NCBI GenBank assembly: GCA_965205955.1
Contig: OZ242192.1
Location: 434,001 to 498,000 of the forward strand
DNA length: 64,000 nucleotides
Source of the DNA: G965202915 sp965205955
Lineage (GTDB): Bacteria; Pseudomonadota; Gammaproteobacteria; Eutrophobiales; Eutrophobiaceae
Direction of reading: 5' to 3'
A program made the translations under genes and the position numbers. The notes beneath the pieces were generated by a model. It ran no database searches. It worked only from the letters and a program-made list of their open reading frames with translations, and was not told where the DNA came from. Shown here piece after piece: positions 42,587-51,885 of the stretch; within the stretch, counting starts at the first letter, position 1, and every line of letters starts with the position of its first letter.

Positions 42587-42928
42587 ATGCGCTGGATTAG
42601 CGACTATACCAACAAGATCGCCGCCCACCTTCTGCGCGAAAACTGCATCGGCGATTTGGCAAAACACACTGGCACGGGCACATCACACCGGGTGGAAAAA
42701 ACCCGCTACGACGAAAAAACCGAACGCCTGTATTTCAACAAAGACGAATACTTCGCCCCCGTCCCGCCCGCAGTCTTCAATTTCCCAATCGGCGGCTACC
42801 AACCCCTGGACAAATTCCTGCAATCCCGCAAAAACCGAACCCTGACCCTGCCGGAAACCGAAACCCTGCAAAAAGCCGCCAACGCCATTGCCTTTACCAT
42901 CTCCAAAATGCGGGAGATTGATCGGTAA
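42587..42928 (+). pseudogene. C-terminal relic of a type ISP/IIG restriction-modification protein
   Basis: About 85 codons at the end resemble the C-terminal specificity/anchor part of large single-chain restriction-modification enzymes: KTRYDEKTERLYFNKDEYFA, PVPPAVFNFPIGGYQPLDKF, then LQSRKNRTLTL and the end ISKMREIDR. The N-terminal nuclease, helicase and methylase domains are absent, so only a stump remains. The upstream part of the frame does not look related. Confidence 0.65.
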
Positions 42929-42993
42929 GCTGTTTCTAATTTCGATTCCCTTTAGCTCACCGCAACCCTGAATTAAAGGATTTTGCGGCTGGC

Positions 42994-43422
42994 TTATCGG
43001 ACAGGCGGACGAGGAACGGCTATCTTTGCCAGTTGATTTGCGTGTCTTTTCCGCTCTCTATTCTCTTGTTCGGCTTTAGATGGAAGAACAATATCCGCAT
43101 GCCATTGATTTTTAGGTTGCGGCGTAGCGCGGACTTTTCGATTGTCTTTGCTGACACTTACAATCGGAATTTCCGCCCAGCCATAGAATGAACGGTTTCC
43201 ACTACGCTGTTTTGCCATGTCATCTCCGATTCCGGTTAATTCTTTGTTCGGTGCGGTGTCCAGAATAAACACGGAAATTTCAATCGGGCTTGTATTGTCG
43301 AGAAAAACGCTGGGTGGTGTGTTCCCTGATGTTTGCATTTTTTTCCAGTCAGTACTCCCAAAAACAGCCCTTCCCACCGTGCCTTCGCTGACAATGGTTC
43401 CATGGGGATAGGGAGGTATCAC
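42994..43422 (-). CDS. Unknown-operon gene C, 142 residues
   Basis: Third gene of a compact operon. The protein starts MIPPYPHGTIVSEGTVGRAV and has SPIEISVFILDT, GNRSFYGWAEI and NQWHADIVLPS, ending in a basic tail. It faintly resembles a widespread uncharacterised family of about 140 residues with a SVFR...HADI layout that I remember next to partners like gene B; this is low-confidence recall. No signal peptide or catalytic motif stands out. It overlaps gene B as ATGA. Confidence 0.6.
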   Translation of the reverse strand: MIPPYPHGTIVSEGTVGRAVFGSTDWKKMQTSGNTPPSVFLDNTSPIEISVFILDTAPNKELTGIGDDMAKQRSGNRSFYGWAEIPIVSVSKDNRKVRATPQPKNQWHADIVLPSKAEQENRERKRHANQLAKIAVPRPPVR

Positions 43423-44153
43423 GCTGGAATCTTATTCAGCGTGTCAATGATCGGGTCTACCGGCATATCCTGTGCTAATTGATACTCACTATCATGGTCA
43501 TGATTATTGGGGGAACTAACGTAGAAGGCTGCTCCACCGTCTGCCCTGCAGTAGACGCTGACACGCCATTCTGTATTCCCGGAATAAATAACCACGTCAC
43601 CATCTTCCCACAAAGAGACCGAATAATGGCGCGGCGCCCTGGAAGTAAGAATCCCAAGAATTTCACGTGCGAATTTTTTGGCGGCTGGCACGGGTGGCGT
43701 AAGCTCGCTTTCTGCCGCATAATCGTCCAATTCTGCAAGTTCGTTCAGTGCATTATCAAGAGACTCGTTAATTGCACGCCTTTGTGCAAGCCTCTGGTTG
43801 ATTTCATTCAGTGCTCTGAACATATTCATTGCTTCAATACGATACCCATGTTCTATGGGAATCGGTGTAAATGTAGTGAGAAAACGATCAATCTTCGTGT
43901 AGTTATAGTTCTCTGCTTCGCCCGGATTTGCTTCGACATAGAAGGCATGGGAGGAATTAGGCTTTACGTCAACGGGATCAGCATCCTTAACAGAGTGTAT
44001 ACCGCTATGCCAATCAGTAAGTTTACCTTTTATAGTTAGCACATTTAGCATATCTTTATCATCAGGCGACGTTTTCTGATAGGCACTCATATTGTTAATA
44101 CTGCTCTCGTTTGTGAAATCCGGTAAAGGCGCCCTGCTGGCATAAGCTGTCAT
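43419..44153 (-). CDS. Unknown-operon gene B, 244 residues
   Basis: Second gene of the operon. The N-terminal half has polar segments (SSINNMSAYQKTSPDDKDML, HAFYVEANPGEAENYNYTK). A helical middle (MFRALNEINQRLAQRRAINE) leads to a C-terminal beta-rich part: AKKFAREILGILTSRAP, SVSLWEDGDVVIYSG, EWRVSVYCRADGGAAFYVS. The last part resembles a family with a 'DGD-V/I...-W...-VS' strand pattern, of unknown role. Four bases follow gene A and the stop overlaps gene C. Confidence 0.6.
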   Translation of the reverse strand: MTAYASRAPLPDFTNESSINNMSAYQKTSPDDKDMLNVLTIKGKLTDWHSGIHSVKDADPVDVKPNSSHAFYVEANPGEAENYNYTKIDRFLTTFTPIPIEHGYRIEAMNMFRALNEINQRLAQRRAINESLDNALNELAELDDYAAESELTPPVPAAKKFAREILGILTSRAPRHYSVSLWEDGDVVIYSGNTEWRVSVYCRADGGAAFYVSSPNNHDHDSEYQLAQDMPVDPIIDTLNKIPA

Positions 44154-44157
44154 GTCA

Positions 44158-44793
44158 TTATTCTCCTATACTTTTAGCAATGTTTTTAACTAAGACTTCA
44201 AAGCATTCCAAGTCACTTCTCCAATCATCTGCAGTGGCAATTGCGACTTTGTATGACTCACCTTCATCTGCATTGATGCCGTGATGAAAATTTCCATGAA
44301 CAACGACTTTTTCTTTGTCTTCCAATCTGGTGCTCTTGACCGTCAAGTTGACGGCTGTGTCAGGGAGCGGGTAGGTTAACGTAATCTCCGCTGACGGGTC
44401 TATGCCTTTATATTTATTCCTGCTTTTATCACTGAGCATGTTGTGTGGTGCAAACGTATCACCGAACCCGGAAAAATTAATCCCCACAGCAGTGTAATGA
44501 ACAAGAGGCACAATTCGCAAATATTTTTTTGCCGTATCGTAGCAAAGAGGACTCTCGGTTTCAATACCTGTTTTTAAAAAAGAGATCCTATTTGGCTCAC
44601 TGATAATTTGGAGTCCGTTCTCGAAGATGCACTGAGAGGCCACCGGCGTACTGAATGTCGATCCCTCGTTGTGTTTTGTTTCCTCGGACACAATTTCTTT
44701 GCGCCAAAGGAAATCCGGGTTAAGAATGGATGGATTGTGGTTTTGACCCACAATCACAATACCCATCTCGTACAGAGTAATCAGGCTTTCCAT
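44158..44793 (-). CDS. Unknown-operon gene A, 211 residues
   Basis: First gene of the operon. It has IVIVGQNHNPSILNPDFLWR near the start, then PVASQCIFENGLQIISEPNR, LVHYTAVGINFSGFGDTF and HGNFHHGINADEGESYK. I do not recognise a named family; the NHNPxILNPDFL motif looks conserved-type and may define one. No signal peptide, no membrane helix. Probably cytosolic. The gene lies downstream of an AT-rich gap that could hold its promoter. Confidence 0.6.
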   Translation of the reverse strand: MESLITLYEMGIVIVGQNHNPSILNPDFLWRKEIVSEETKHNEGSTFSTPVASQCIFENGLQIISEPNRISFLKTGIETESPLCYDTAKKYLRIVPLVHYTAVGINFSGFGDTFAPHNMLSDKSRNKYKGIDPSAEITLTYPLPDTAVNLTVKSTRLEDKEKVVVHGNFHHGINADEGESYKVAIATADDWRSDLECFEVLVKNIAKSIGE

Positions 44794-45346
44794 ATCTCGC
44801 TATAAAAATATGCTGCAGATTTACTCACAGTCGCTCAATCATATCAGTTTTCCGGGCGTAGCAGGGACAGAGTTTACTCGTTAGATCTGCTGTTTCGCCA
44901 AGGCTCGTTGTATGACCAGTCTCCTGACCCCATAACAGTATATAGGCAAATATCAACAATATATAGTATATTATAGAAAAAGATTAACAATATATCGGGT
45001 ATATAGGCAAATATTTTCTGAAAGCGTTTCGGGTGCCACTGGCAACAAACGGGATACGGTAGGAGTCGCCAAGCGAGAGGTACCCGGCGCGACGCCGATC
45101 CAAGCAAGCACATCGTCGTGACAACTCTGCGTCACCTCCACCGATTTTGTCCGGTTACCAGTAAGAAAAAGCCGCCCACACGACGGTATTCGTCCCAAAA
45201 AGACGGTTTAGTCACAATTGCATCACTCATGCACTTATCTCCCCTGTATCCCCTGTAGTTCGGCAATTTAGATAATGGTAATTATAGCCAAAATTCGAAT
45301 CAAATGCCACAATTTTATACAATATAACCGACCCGTCCAATTTATT
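44794..45346. other. Gene-poor stretch with a tiny ORF
   Basis: It contains a direct repeat GTATATAGGCAAATAT at 44939-44954 and 45000-45015 in AT-rich DNA. On the minus strand there is a TATAAT (45281-45286), GGGGAG and a 32-codon ORF (ATG 45230 to TGA 45132, M-S-D-A-I-V-T-K-P-S-F-W). The last could be the truncated start of a lost gene. Other frames here look like noise. No clear terminator for der. Confidence 0.35.
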
Positions 45347-46684
45347 TTATCCCCGCCACCCGCGACTGCGATGTTTAAATTCAATCAGCACAGGCGTCCC
45401 GATCAGTCCCATCTGTTGTCTGAATGATCGTGCCAGATAGCGCAGGTAATTATCCGACACGTGCTCGGTGCGGTTGCCGTGGATGATTATCTTGACGGGA
45501 TTGTTTTCGCCCAGATGGGCGTAGCGCAGTTTTGTGCGGAGTCCGCGTATTATTGGCGGAGGATGAGCTTCGGTAAATTGAAAGAGCATGCCGGTTATAT
45601 CCGAAGAGGAATATTTTTTTTGTAGTGAATGGTTTATCCGCTTGATGGTCTTGAACAGCAGAGCGATGCCGCTGCCTTTCAGCGCCGATATGAAATGGGT
45701 TTCAGCATAATCGACAAAACGGCATTTTCTGTCCAATTGGCTGCGCACCTGTTTTTTGTGTGATGCCGGCACACCGTCCCATTTATTGACGGCGATAATC
45801 AGCGCCTTGCCGCTTTCTCTGGCTATACCCAGCAGCCTGCTGTCCTGCTCGGTTACCCCCTGTTGTCCGTCAATGATCAATACAACAATATTGGCTTGGT
45901 CGATGGCACGGAATGATTTGATCACACTGAATTTTTCTACCGGGTCGTCGATTTTACTGCGGCGGCGTACTCCGGCGGTGTCTATCAGAACGTACTGACG
46001 GCCGTCTTTTTTGAATGGAACGCGGATACTGTCGCGAGTCGTGCCCGGTTCATCGGAGCTTAGCATGCGATCTTCGTCGAGGATCCGGTTAATCAGCGTT
46101 GATTTTCCCGCATTCGGCCGGCCCAGTATGCTGATTGTTATACTATCGTTTTGCCGATTGTCCGGCTGTTCCTGGCCGCTCCCTTCCCCGGTTGCGGCGG
46201 CCAGTTCATCCAACAGATCGCCGATGCCGTCACCATGCCGGGCGGATATTGGTCGAGGCTGCTCGAATCCGAGCCGGTAAAAATCGGAAACCGCAGTATG
46301 GGCATCCAGTCCCTCCAGTTTGTTCACCAGCAGATACACCGGCTTATTCTGTTTTCGGAAGACTCCGGCGAGATTTTCATCGGTTGCCGACATACCAGCG
46401 CGCCCGTCGACCAGCCAAAGCAAAATATCTGCCTCTTCCACGGCACGCATGGCTTGCTCTTCCACCAGATCGGCGATGGATTCACTATCATGCTGCTCTT
46501 CTCCCAGGCCGCCGGTATCGATGACCAGAAAATGACGGTTATGATGATGAACAATCCCGTACTGGCGGTCGCGAGTCACCCCGGGGCGGTCGGCCACCAG
46601 CGCATCCCGGCTATGGGTAAGACGGTTGAATAATGTCGATTTCCCGGCATTGGGGCGTCCGACGATTGCAATTATCGGGTTCAT
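45347..46684 (-). CDS. der: Ribosome biogenesis GTPase Der (EngA)
   Basis: A 445-residue protein with two tandem GTPase domains: IAIVGRPNAGKSTLFNRLT with RPGVTRDRQYG and IDTGGL in the first; ISILGRPNAGKSTLINRIL, EPGTTRDSIRVPF, IDTAGVRRRSKI and NKWDG in the second. A C-terminal KH-like domain follows. It acts in assembly of the 50S subunit. The order hisS-yfgM-bamB-der is the usual gammaproteobacterial one. Confidence 0.97.
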   Translation of the reverse strand: MNPIIAIVGRPNAGKSTLFNRLTHSRDALVADRPGVTRDRQYGIVHHHNRHFLVIDTGGLGEEQHDSESIADLVEEQAMRAVEEADILLWLVDGRAGMSATDENLAGVFRKQNKPVYLLVNKLEGLDAHTAVSDFYRLGFEQPRPISARHGDGIGDLLDELAAATGEGSGQEQPDNRQNDSITISILGRPNAGKSTLINRILDEDRMLSSDEPGTTRDSIRVPFKKDGRQYVLIDTAGVRRRSKIDDPVEKFSVIKSFRAIDQANIVVLIIDGQQGVTEQDSRLLGIARESGKALIIAVNKWDGVPASHKKQVRSQLDRKCRFVDYAETHFISALKGSGIALLFKTIKRINHSLQKKYSSSDITGMLFQFTEAHPPPIIRGLRTKLRYAHLGENNPVKIIIHGNRTEHVSDNYLRYLARSFRQQMGLIGTPVLIEFKHRSRGWRG

Positions 46685-46799
46685 GGATTGCCTTGCTTGA
46701 AGAAAAAGGCCGGAAAATCAAGGGACAGTACCGGGGCGCGAATCGGCCGCCGTTATCATCCCGCCTGTTTTTCGGCGCGGTGTATTACCGCTCCCCGCT

Positions 46800-47981
46800 T
46801 CATTCGGCGCCGCTCAGGTCGCTGAAGACATAGGCACTGAGCGTGCCGTTGCTGGAGTAGGCATAGACCACTTCTTCGGCGACGATGGGCGGGACAATAA
46901 TCGGGTCGTTTGCAGCCCGGGTGCGCGCCACAAATTCGCCGCTCAATTTATCCATCCAGTGCAGATAGCCCTCGCCGTCCCCCACTACCAGCATATCACT
47001 TATCGTAGCGGGTGCGGTTGCCGACCTTGCCTGGAGCTTTACCTGTTTCCATATGATCGCGCCCGTGAAACGGTCCAGAGACCAGATGTGACTCTGGTCG
47101 TCCGTCACATAAACCCGGTTTCTATCCACTCCCAGTCCGGCGAAGGATGAGATCTCACGGTTCCAAAGCTGAAAGCCGTTATCCAGAGTAATTGCGGCGA
47201 TACGCCCCTGAAAAGTGGCCACATAGATTATTTCCTCGATAATCGCGGGTTTAATATCGATGTCCACCATCCGCTCCAGCTCGGTTCTTCCTGAAGCCAC
47301 CGCTATGGTAGTCTCCCAGATCACCTGGCCGGTTTGCCGGTCGAGTGCGGCAATGCGTCCGCCGTCAAACCCGGCAATCACGGTATTCTCCGAGATAATC
47401 GGCACACCATTGCCGCGAAGCGTAAGGGGAGGGACAGTGCGCTCATAGGTCCATAAACGATCACCCTTGTCCGCGTCAAGGGCGAATATCCTTCCGTCAT
47501 TGGTTCTGACGACGACTATATCACCGCCCTGCTGTGGCGGCGCCAGCACTTCACTCGATACCCTCGAACTCCATAATTCATCGCCAGATTCGGGACCGAA
47601 GGCAATCACTTCCCCCTCTCTGGTGCCCGCGAGAATCAAGGTCTGTCCGGAGCCGACACCGCCGGTAAAAGGCAATTTGGTATTCCTGTCCCAGACAGTC
47701 TTGCCGTTTGCGGCGGATAGCGCGGCGATCCGCCCCCGGCTGTCGGCGACAAAGATCCGCTCATCGGAAATAGCCGGGATCAACTCAAGATACTGCCCGT
47801 CTGTTCCCGCGCCGATATTTCTTGACCAGACTTTCCGTATCTTTATATCCGCCGAAGAAGTCAGTTCCTCAAGCGGGAAACGCCGCTCCACACTTTCCTC
47901 GCTACCGACAAGGCCCTTGACTTTTTCCCCAACACCGCAGCCGATCAACAACAACACAAACAAAGGGGCGAAGTACTTCAT
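46800..47981 (-). CDS. bamB: Outer membrane assembly lipoprotein BamB
   Basis: A 393-residue lipoprotein. The signal ends in the lipobox LLIGC (Cys15). The body is a PQQ-like eight-bladed beta propeller with recurring blade motifs such as GRIAALSAANGKTVWDR, GEVIAFGPESGDELWSS and GRIFALDADKGDRLWTYE. As part of the BAM complex it helps fold outer-membrane proteins. It lies between yfgM and der, 11 bases after yfgM. Confidence 0.95.
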   Translation of the reverse strand: MKYFAPLFVLLLIGCGVGEKVKGLVGSEESVERRFPLEELTSSADIKIRKVWSRNIGAGTDGQYLELIPAISDERIFVADSRGRIAALSAANGKTVWDRNTKLPFTGGVGSGQTLILAGTREGEVIAFGPESGDELWSSRVSSEVLAPPQQGGDIVVVRTNDGRIFALDADKGDRLWTYERTVPPLTLRGNGVPIISENTVIAGFDGGRIAALDRQTGQVIWETTIAVASGRTELERMVDIDIKPAIIEEIIYVATFQGRIAAITLDNGFQLWNREISSFAGLGVDRNRVYVTDDQSHIWSLDRFTGAIIWKQVKLQARSATAPATISDMLVVGDGEGYLHWMDKLSGEFVARTRAANDPIIVPPIVAEEVVYAYSSNGTLSAYVFSDLSGAE

Positions 47982-47992
47982 CCAGTTTATCC

Positions 47993-48622
47993 CTAGCCGA
48001 GGTCTTCCAGTTTTATATCGATAATCAAATCGGTTTGCAGCAGCGTGTACCCGCCTTCTTTAGCCCGTATATATGCTTCCCGTGCCGCCTCCCTGTTATT
48101 TTGCCGCACATAAATATCCCCCTTTATTTCCTCATAGCTGGCGGTGAACGCGCCCTGATCTCCTCCTCTTTCCACCAGAGCCTGCGCCTCCGTCAGTTTA
48201 TTCCCGGCAAGCAGGATCCTGGCCAGGCGCAATCTGGCGATATGTCTGATTTGTTCCTGGGAAGCATTATCCATTACCCAGCGCAATTGATCCTCGGCCA
48301 CCGCATAGTCTGAATTTTCCACCGCATACTTTGCCAGAGACAAGGCCGCATATTGCCCGTAAGGCGTCGATTCATAATGCTCCCGTATCATATGCGCGTG
48401 GTTTTGCGCGTCTTCCGGCCTGTCTTCCTGGGCTGCGCTGATCATTTCCTGGTAAATATCCGAGGCGGCCTGCGATTGTAGAATTAAATACGTTTGCCAG
48501 CCGCGCCAACCGAAAATACAACCGGCCCCGATGATAATGCCGCCAATGACGGACACGCCATTTTTCTTCCACCATTGTTTCAGCGCCTGTATCTGTTCTT
48601 CTTCCGTTCTATAAATATCCAC
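47993..48622 (-). CDS. yfgM: YfgM-type TPR-like inner-membrane protein
   Basis: A 209-residue protein with a cytoplasmic start (TEEEQIQALKQWWKKNG), one membrane helix (about residues 23-42) and a periplasmic helical repeat domain (QYAALSLAKYAVENSDYAVA, EQIRHIARLRLARILLAGNK). YfgM in E. coli associates with PpiD and the Sec translocon. The assignment rests on the DUF2133/TPR_21 architecture and synteny. Confidence 0.92.
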   Translation of the reverse strand: MDIYRTEEEQIQALKQWWKKNGVSVIGGIIIGAGCIFGWRGWQTYLILQSQAASDIYQEMISAAQEDRPEDAQNHAHMIREHYESTPYGQYAALSLAKYAVENSDYAVAEDQLRWVMDNASQEQIRHIARLRLARILLAGNKLTEAQALVERGGDQGAFTASYEEIKGDIYVRQNNREAAREAYIRAKEGGYTLLQTDLIIDIKLEDLG

Positions 48623-48691
48623 TGGTTTCCTCGCGATTATGCACTATGAAAATTAAATAAAAGGTTGCAATTATAACCCGTTTCACAAAGA

Positions 48692-49975
48692 TTAGTTACC
48701 GGATTCAAGCGGCAGTTGCCGGCGAAGAAATGCCGGCAGGGTATCCCAGCAAACCTCGGTCTGCTGCTGCTTTTTTCTGAGATTTTTGACTCCGAACGAT
48801 TTTCTGTCCAACTCATCATCCCCCAATATCAGCGCTATTTCTGCGCCGGATTTATCGGCCTTCCTGAACCGGCTTTTGAGACTGCCGCCGCCGCAATGCA
48901 TTACAATTCGGATACCGGGCATTCTATCGCGCAAAGATTCGCACAATTCCATGCCTTTATGGATTGTATTTTTTCCGGCGGGTATAAAATAGATATGCGG
49001 AGCGCTCTCTATCGCCGCCGCCGATTCATCGACAAGTTCAACCAGGCGCTCCAGCCCTATGGCAAATCCGGCCGCCGGTACAGCCGGACCGCCCAATTGA
49101 TCCACCAGACCATCATAGCGCCCTCCGGCGCAGACCGCCCCCTGGGCGCCGAGGTCCCTGCTGATCCATTCAAACACGGTTTTATCATAATAATCCAGTC
49201 CGCGTACCAGGCGCGGATTGACAGTATAGGCGATCTGCCGCTCATTGAGGAAATCACGCAATTCGGCAAAATGCTGTTTCGACTCGTCATCCAGATATGC
49301 GCTGATATGCGGGGCATCGGCAAGCAAATCGGCCATGTCCGGATTTTTACTATCCAGGATCCGCAGCGGGTTCGCCTCCAGCCGCTTGCGGCTGTCATCA
49401 TCCAGCCGGTCTCTATGCGCGGAGAAATACTCGACCAGTTTATTGCGGTATGCCGCTCTGGTCTCGCGGCTGCCGAGTGAATTCAGTTCCAGCACAAGCC
49501 CGCCGATCCCCAGCCTTTGCCATAACTTTGCGCACAGCACTATCAATTCCGCATCGATATCCGCCCCGGAAAATCCGTAGGTTTCAACGCCAGCCTGGTG
49601 GAATTGACGTTGCCGGCCTTTCTGCGGACGCTCATGGCGGAACATTGGCCCCATATACCAAAGGCGCTGCACCTGATTATGAAACAGACCATGCTCTATG
49701 CCCGCCCGGACACAGCCGGCCGTTCCTTCGGGGCGCAGGGTCAGCGAATCGCCGTTGCGATCGGCAAAGGAATACATTTCCTTTGAGACTATATCGGTTT
49801 GAGTGCCGATGCATCGGGAAAAGACCTCGGTTTTTTCCACCACAGGCAGACGGATCTCCCGGTAGCCGTATTGCGCAACTACGGCGCTGATTGTTCGCTC
49901 GATGTATTGCCAGATAGGCGTTTTCTCCATTAGAATGTCATGCATTCCGCGTATTGCCTGTAATCTGTCCGGCAT
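48692..49975 (-). CDS. hisS: Histidyl-tRNA synthetase
   Basis: A 427-residue class II synthetase. Motif 1 region: YGYREIRLPVVEKTEVFSR; motif 2: FRHERPQKGRQRQFHQAGVE; histidine-specific loop LVRGLDYYDKTVFEW and motif 3 around GFAIGLERL; then an anticodon-binding domain. I take ATG 49975 (MPDRLQAIRGMHDIL) rather than longer in-frame starts, which precede the conserved start. It is first of the hisS-yfgM-bamB-der set and divergent from rpmB. Confidence 0.97.
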   Translation of the reverse strand: MPDRLQAIRGMHDILMEKTPIWQYIERTISAVVAQYGYREIRLPVVEKTEVFSRCIGTQTDIVSKEMYSFADRNGDSLTLRPEGTAGCVRAGIEHGLFHNQVQRLWYMGPMFRHERPQKGRQRQFHQAGVETYGFSGADIDAELIVLCAKLWQRLGIGGLVLELNSLGSRETRAAYRNKLVEYFSAHRDRLDDDSRKRLEANPLRILDSKNPDMADLLADAPHISAYLDDESKQHFAELRDFLNERQIAYTVNPRLVRGLDYYDKTVFEWISRDLGAQGAVCAGGRYDGLVDQLGGPAVPAAGFAIGLERLVELVDESAAAIESAPHIYFIPAGKNTIHKGMELCESLRDRMPGIRIVMHCGGGSLKSRFRKADKSGAEIALILGDDELDRKSFGVKNLRKKQQQTEVCWDTLPAFLRRQLPLESGN

Positions 49976-50056
49976 AGCATATTCCACTTTTAAAAAGGGA
50001 CAGTTTAACAGATATTGCAGCGGCATCTCCACGGTTGCAGGCAAAGCCGCCCGAAT

Positions 50057-50086
50057 TTGGATCGAATTATCATTTTCATGTATAAT
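50057..50086 (+). promoter_or_regulatory. Predicted promoter of rpmB-rpmG
   Basis: TTGGAT (50057-50062), 18-base spacer and a perfect TATAAT (50081-50086), 44 bases before the rpmB ATG; GGGAG precedes the start. Confidence 0.65.
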
Positions 50087-50130
50087 GGATATCTTTTTTG
50101 GAACATTGAAAATAAATCTGGGAGATTACA

Positions 50131-50367
50131 ATGTCGCGAGTATGTCAGGTAACCGGAAAGCGCCCGATGGCGGGAAAGAATGTTTCCCATGCGCACAACA
50201 AAACCTGCCGCCGGTTTTTGCCCAATCTGCAAAGCCGCCGGTTTTGGGTCGAAAACGAGAACCGCTGGTTGAGGCTGCGTGTAAGCAATCAGGGTTTGCG
50301 GATCATTGACAAGAAAGGCATTGACTGGGTCGTCGCCGAAATACGCAACCGTGTCGAAAAAATTTAG
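50131..50367 (+). CDS. rpmB: 50S ribosomal protein L28
   Basis: A 78-residue basic protein with the L28 pattern: SRVCQVTGKRPMAGKNVSHA, then NKTCRRFLPNLQSRRFWVE and RLRVSNQGLRIIDKKGID. Full length. It is the usual partner of rpmG, which follows 11 bases later. Confidence 0.97.
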   Translation: MSRVCQVTGKRPMAGKNVSHAHNKTCRRFLPNLQSRRFWVENENRWLRLRVSNQGLRIIDKKGIDWVVAEIRNRVEKI

Positions 50368-50378
50368 GACTATGAAAA

Positions 50379-50534
50379 ATGCGCGATAAAATCAGACTCG
50401 TTTCATCCGCCGGAACCGGCCACTTTTACACCACCACCAAGAACAAGCGCACCGCTTCGGATAAAATGGAGACTAAAAAATATGATCCGGTCATCAGAAA
50501 ACATGTGATGTACCGCGAAGCCAAGATCAAATAA
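50379..50534 (+). CDS. rpmG: 50S ribosomal protein L33
   Basis: A 51-residue protein: MRDKIRLVSSAGTGHFYTT, then TKNKRTASDKMETKKYDPV and a C-terminal YREAKIK. It is the Cys-free L33 type, without the zinc ribbon CxxC pairs, as is common in gammaproteobacteria. It is very short but clearly full length. Confidence 0.97.
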   Translation: MRDKIRLVSSAGTGHFYTTTKNKRTASDKMETKKYDPVIRKHVMYREAKIK

Positions 50535-50545
50535 TAAAGTCGTGC

Positions 50546-50563
50546 GCGGGCGGTTCGGCCCGC
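50546..50563 (+). terminator. Possible hairpin terminator after rpmG
   Basis: Perfect six-base stem GCGGGC/GCCCGC with loop GGTTCG, 11 bases after the rpmG stop and between convergent genes. There is no T-run after it, so intrinsic termination is uncertain. Confidence 0.35.
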
Positions 50564-50628
50564 AAGCCCCCGCCCATTACAAAACCCAACGGTTTTATCT
50601 GTTGCGCACCGCCGATAGGCTTGCGCAC

Positions 50629-51819
50629 TCAGCCGCCAATTTCATCCGCCGTGTGGTAGCTGCGCAACCTGTAGGTAAACTCCTGCAAGGCCCGTATTCC
50701 GGTCGCTTCCGCCTGATGACACCATTCCTGCAAATCCTGCAACAGCGACTCCTTGGTAGCGGATTTTTTCAGCCACAGCCCCTCCAGTTTTTTCTGGAAA
50801 TCATAGACCACTCTCAGCGCATTACTCTGCTCCAGCAAAGCCGCCAGGCGTTTATGCCCCTTCACATCCAGCATATTCTCAGCCTTGCCCAACAACTGCG
50901 GGCCCATTTTCAGGATCTTCTTATTGCCCGGCGCAGCCCTGGACGATTCCTGTTTATGAACCGCCGATGTAACCCGGTTAGCATATTCGGCCATGATATG
51001 CAGCCGGTTGGCGATCACCGCCCGCACGGTGTCGTGATCGATCTGATTTTTTTTGAGGTCGAACAGCAGCCTTGGCGCCAGTTTTTTCACCTTGGCCAGA
51101 CCGCACAACTCCAACATGCGGATATACAGCCAGCCTATATCGAACTCCCAGGGTTTACATGAAAATTTAGCCGAGCTGGCAAAGGCGTGATGATTATTGT
51201 GCAACTCTTCACCGCCGATCACTATGCCCCAGGGCGTTATATTGGTTGAAGCATCCTGCGTTTCGAAATTCCGGTAGCCTCCCCAATGCCCCACCCCGTT
51301 TATTACCCCGGCGGCGAAGAGCGGTATCCAGAGCATCTGTACCGCCCAGATTGAAATACCGACAAACCCGAACAGGACAAAATTGCTCACCAGCATGATA
51401 CTGATCCCCAGATACGTATATCTTCTGTATAGCTGCCGTTCAATCCAGTCATCCGGGGTTTCATGCCCATAATCCCGTATGGTTTGCTCATTGGTCGACT
51501 CCTTCTGGTATAATTCGGCGCCTTCCGTCAAAACCTTGCCCACACCGTAGACCCTGGGACTGTGCGGGTCCTCCTCCGTTTCCACTTCAGCGTGATGTTT
51601 GCGATGAACGGCGACCCATTCACGGGTAACCATGCCGGTCGTCAGCCAGAGCCAGAAACGAAAAAAATGACTGCATAGCGGATGCAGGGATAATGAACGA
51701 TGCGCCTGATTACGGTGCAGGAATATAGTGACCGTGCTAATAGTAATATGAGTCACCAACAGGGCATACACCACATAGCCCCAAATGGGCAAGGAAAAAA
51801 TTCCATCAAGAAAAGTCAT
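50629..51819 (-). CDS. Delta-9-type fatty-acid desaturase
   Basis: A 396-residue membrane di-iron desaturase of the acyl-CoA/acyl-lipid delta-9 type. The three histidine boxes are HRNQAHRS, HRKHHAE and ELHNNHHAF. Hydrophobic helices flank them (SLPIWGYVVYALLVTHITI; LGISIMLVSNFVLFGFVG). A C-terminal extension of about 130 residues is helical and Lys/Arg-rich. It would introduce double bonds into membrane lipids aerobically. ATG 51819 follows AGGAGG; a frame upstream would read into the repeat region. A run of three 11-base repeats lies just upstream. Confidence 0.9.
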   Translation of the reverse strand: MTFLDGIFSLPIWGYVVYALLVTHITISTVTIFLHRNQAHRSLSLHPLCSHFFRFWLWLTTGMVTREWVAVHRKHHAEVETEEDPHSPRVYGVGKVLTEGAELYQKESTNEQTIRDYGHETPDDWIERQLYRRYTYLGISIMLVSNFVLFGFVGISIWAVQMLWIPLFAAGVINGVGHWGGYRNFETQDASTNITPWGIVIGGEELHNNHHAFASSAKFSCKPWEFDIGWLYIRMLELCGLAKVKKLAPRLLFDLKKNQIDHDTVRAVIANRLHIMAEYANRVTSAVHKQESSRAAPGNKKILKMGPQLLGKAENMLDVKGHKRLAALLEQSNALRVVYDFQKKLEGLWLKKSATKESLLQDLQEWCHQAEATGIRALQEFTYRLRSYHTADEIGG

Positions 51820-51885
51820 AAATACCTCCTGATAAGGGAGTAACGAAAACGAATTATTAGCACTGTATACCACATTCCGCATCCG

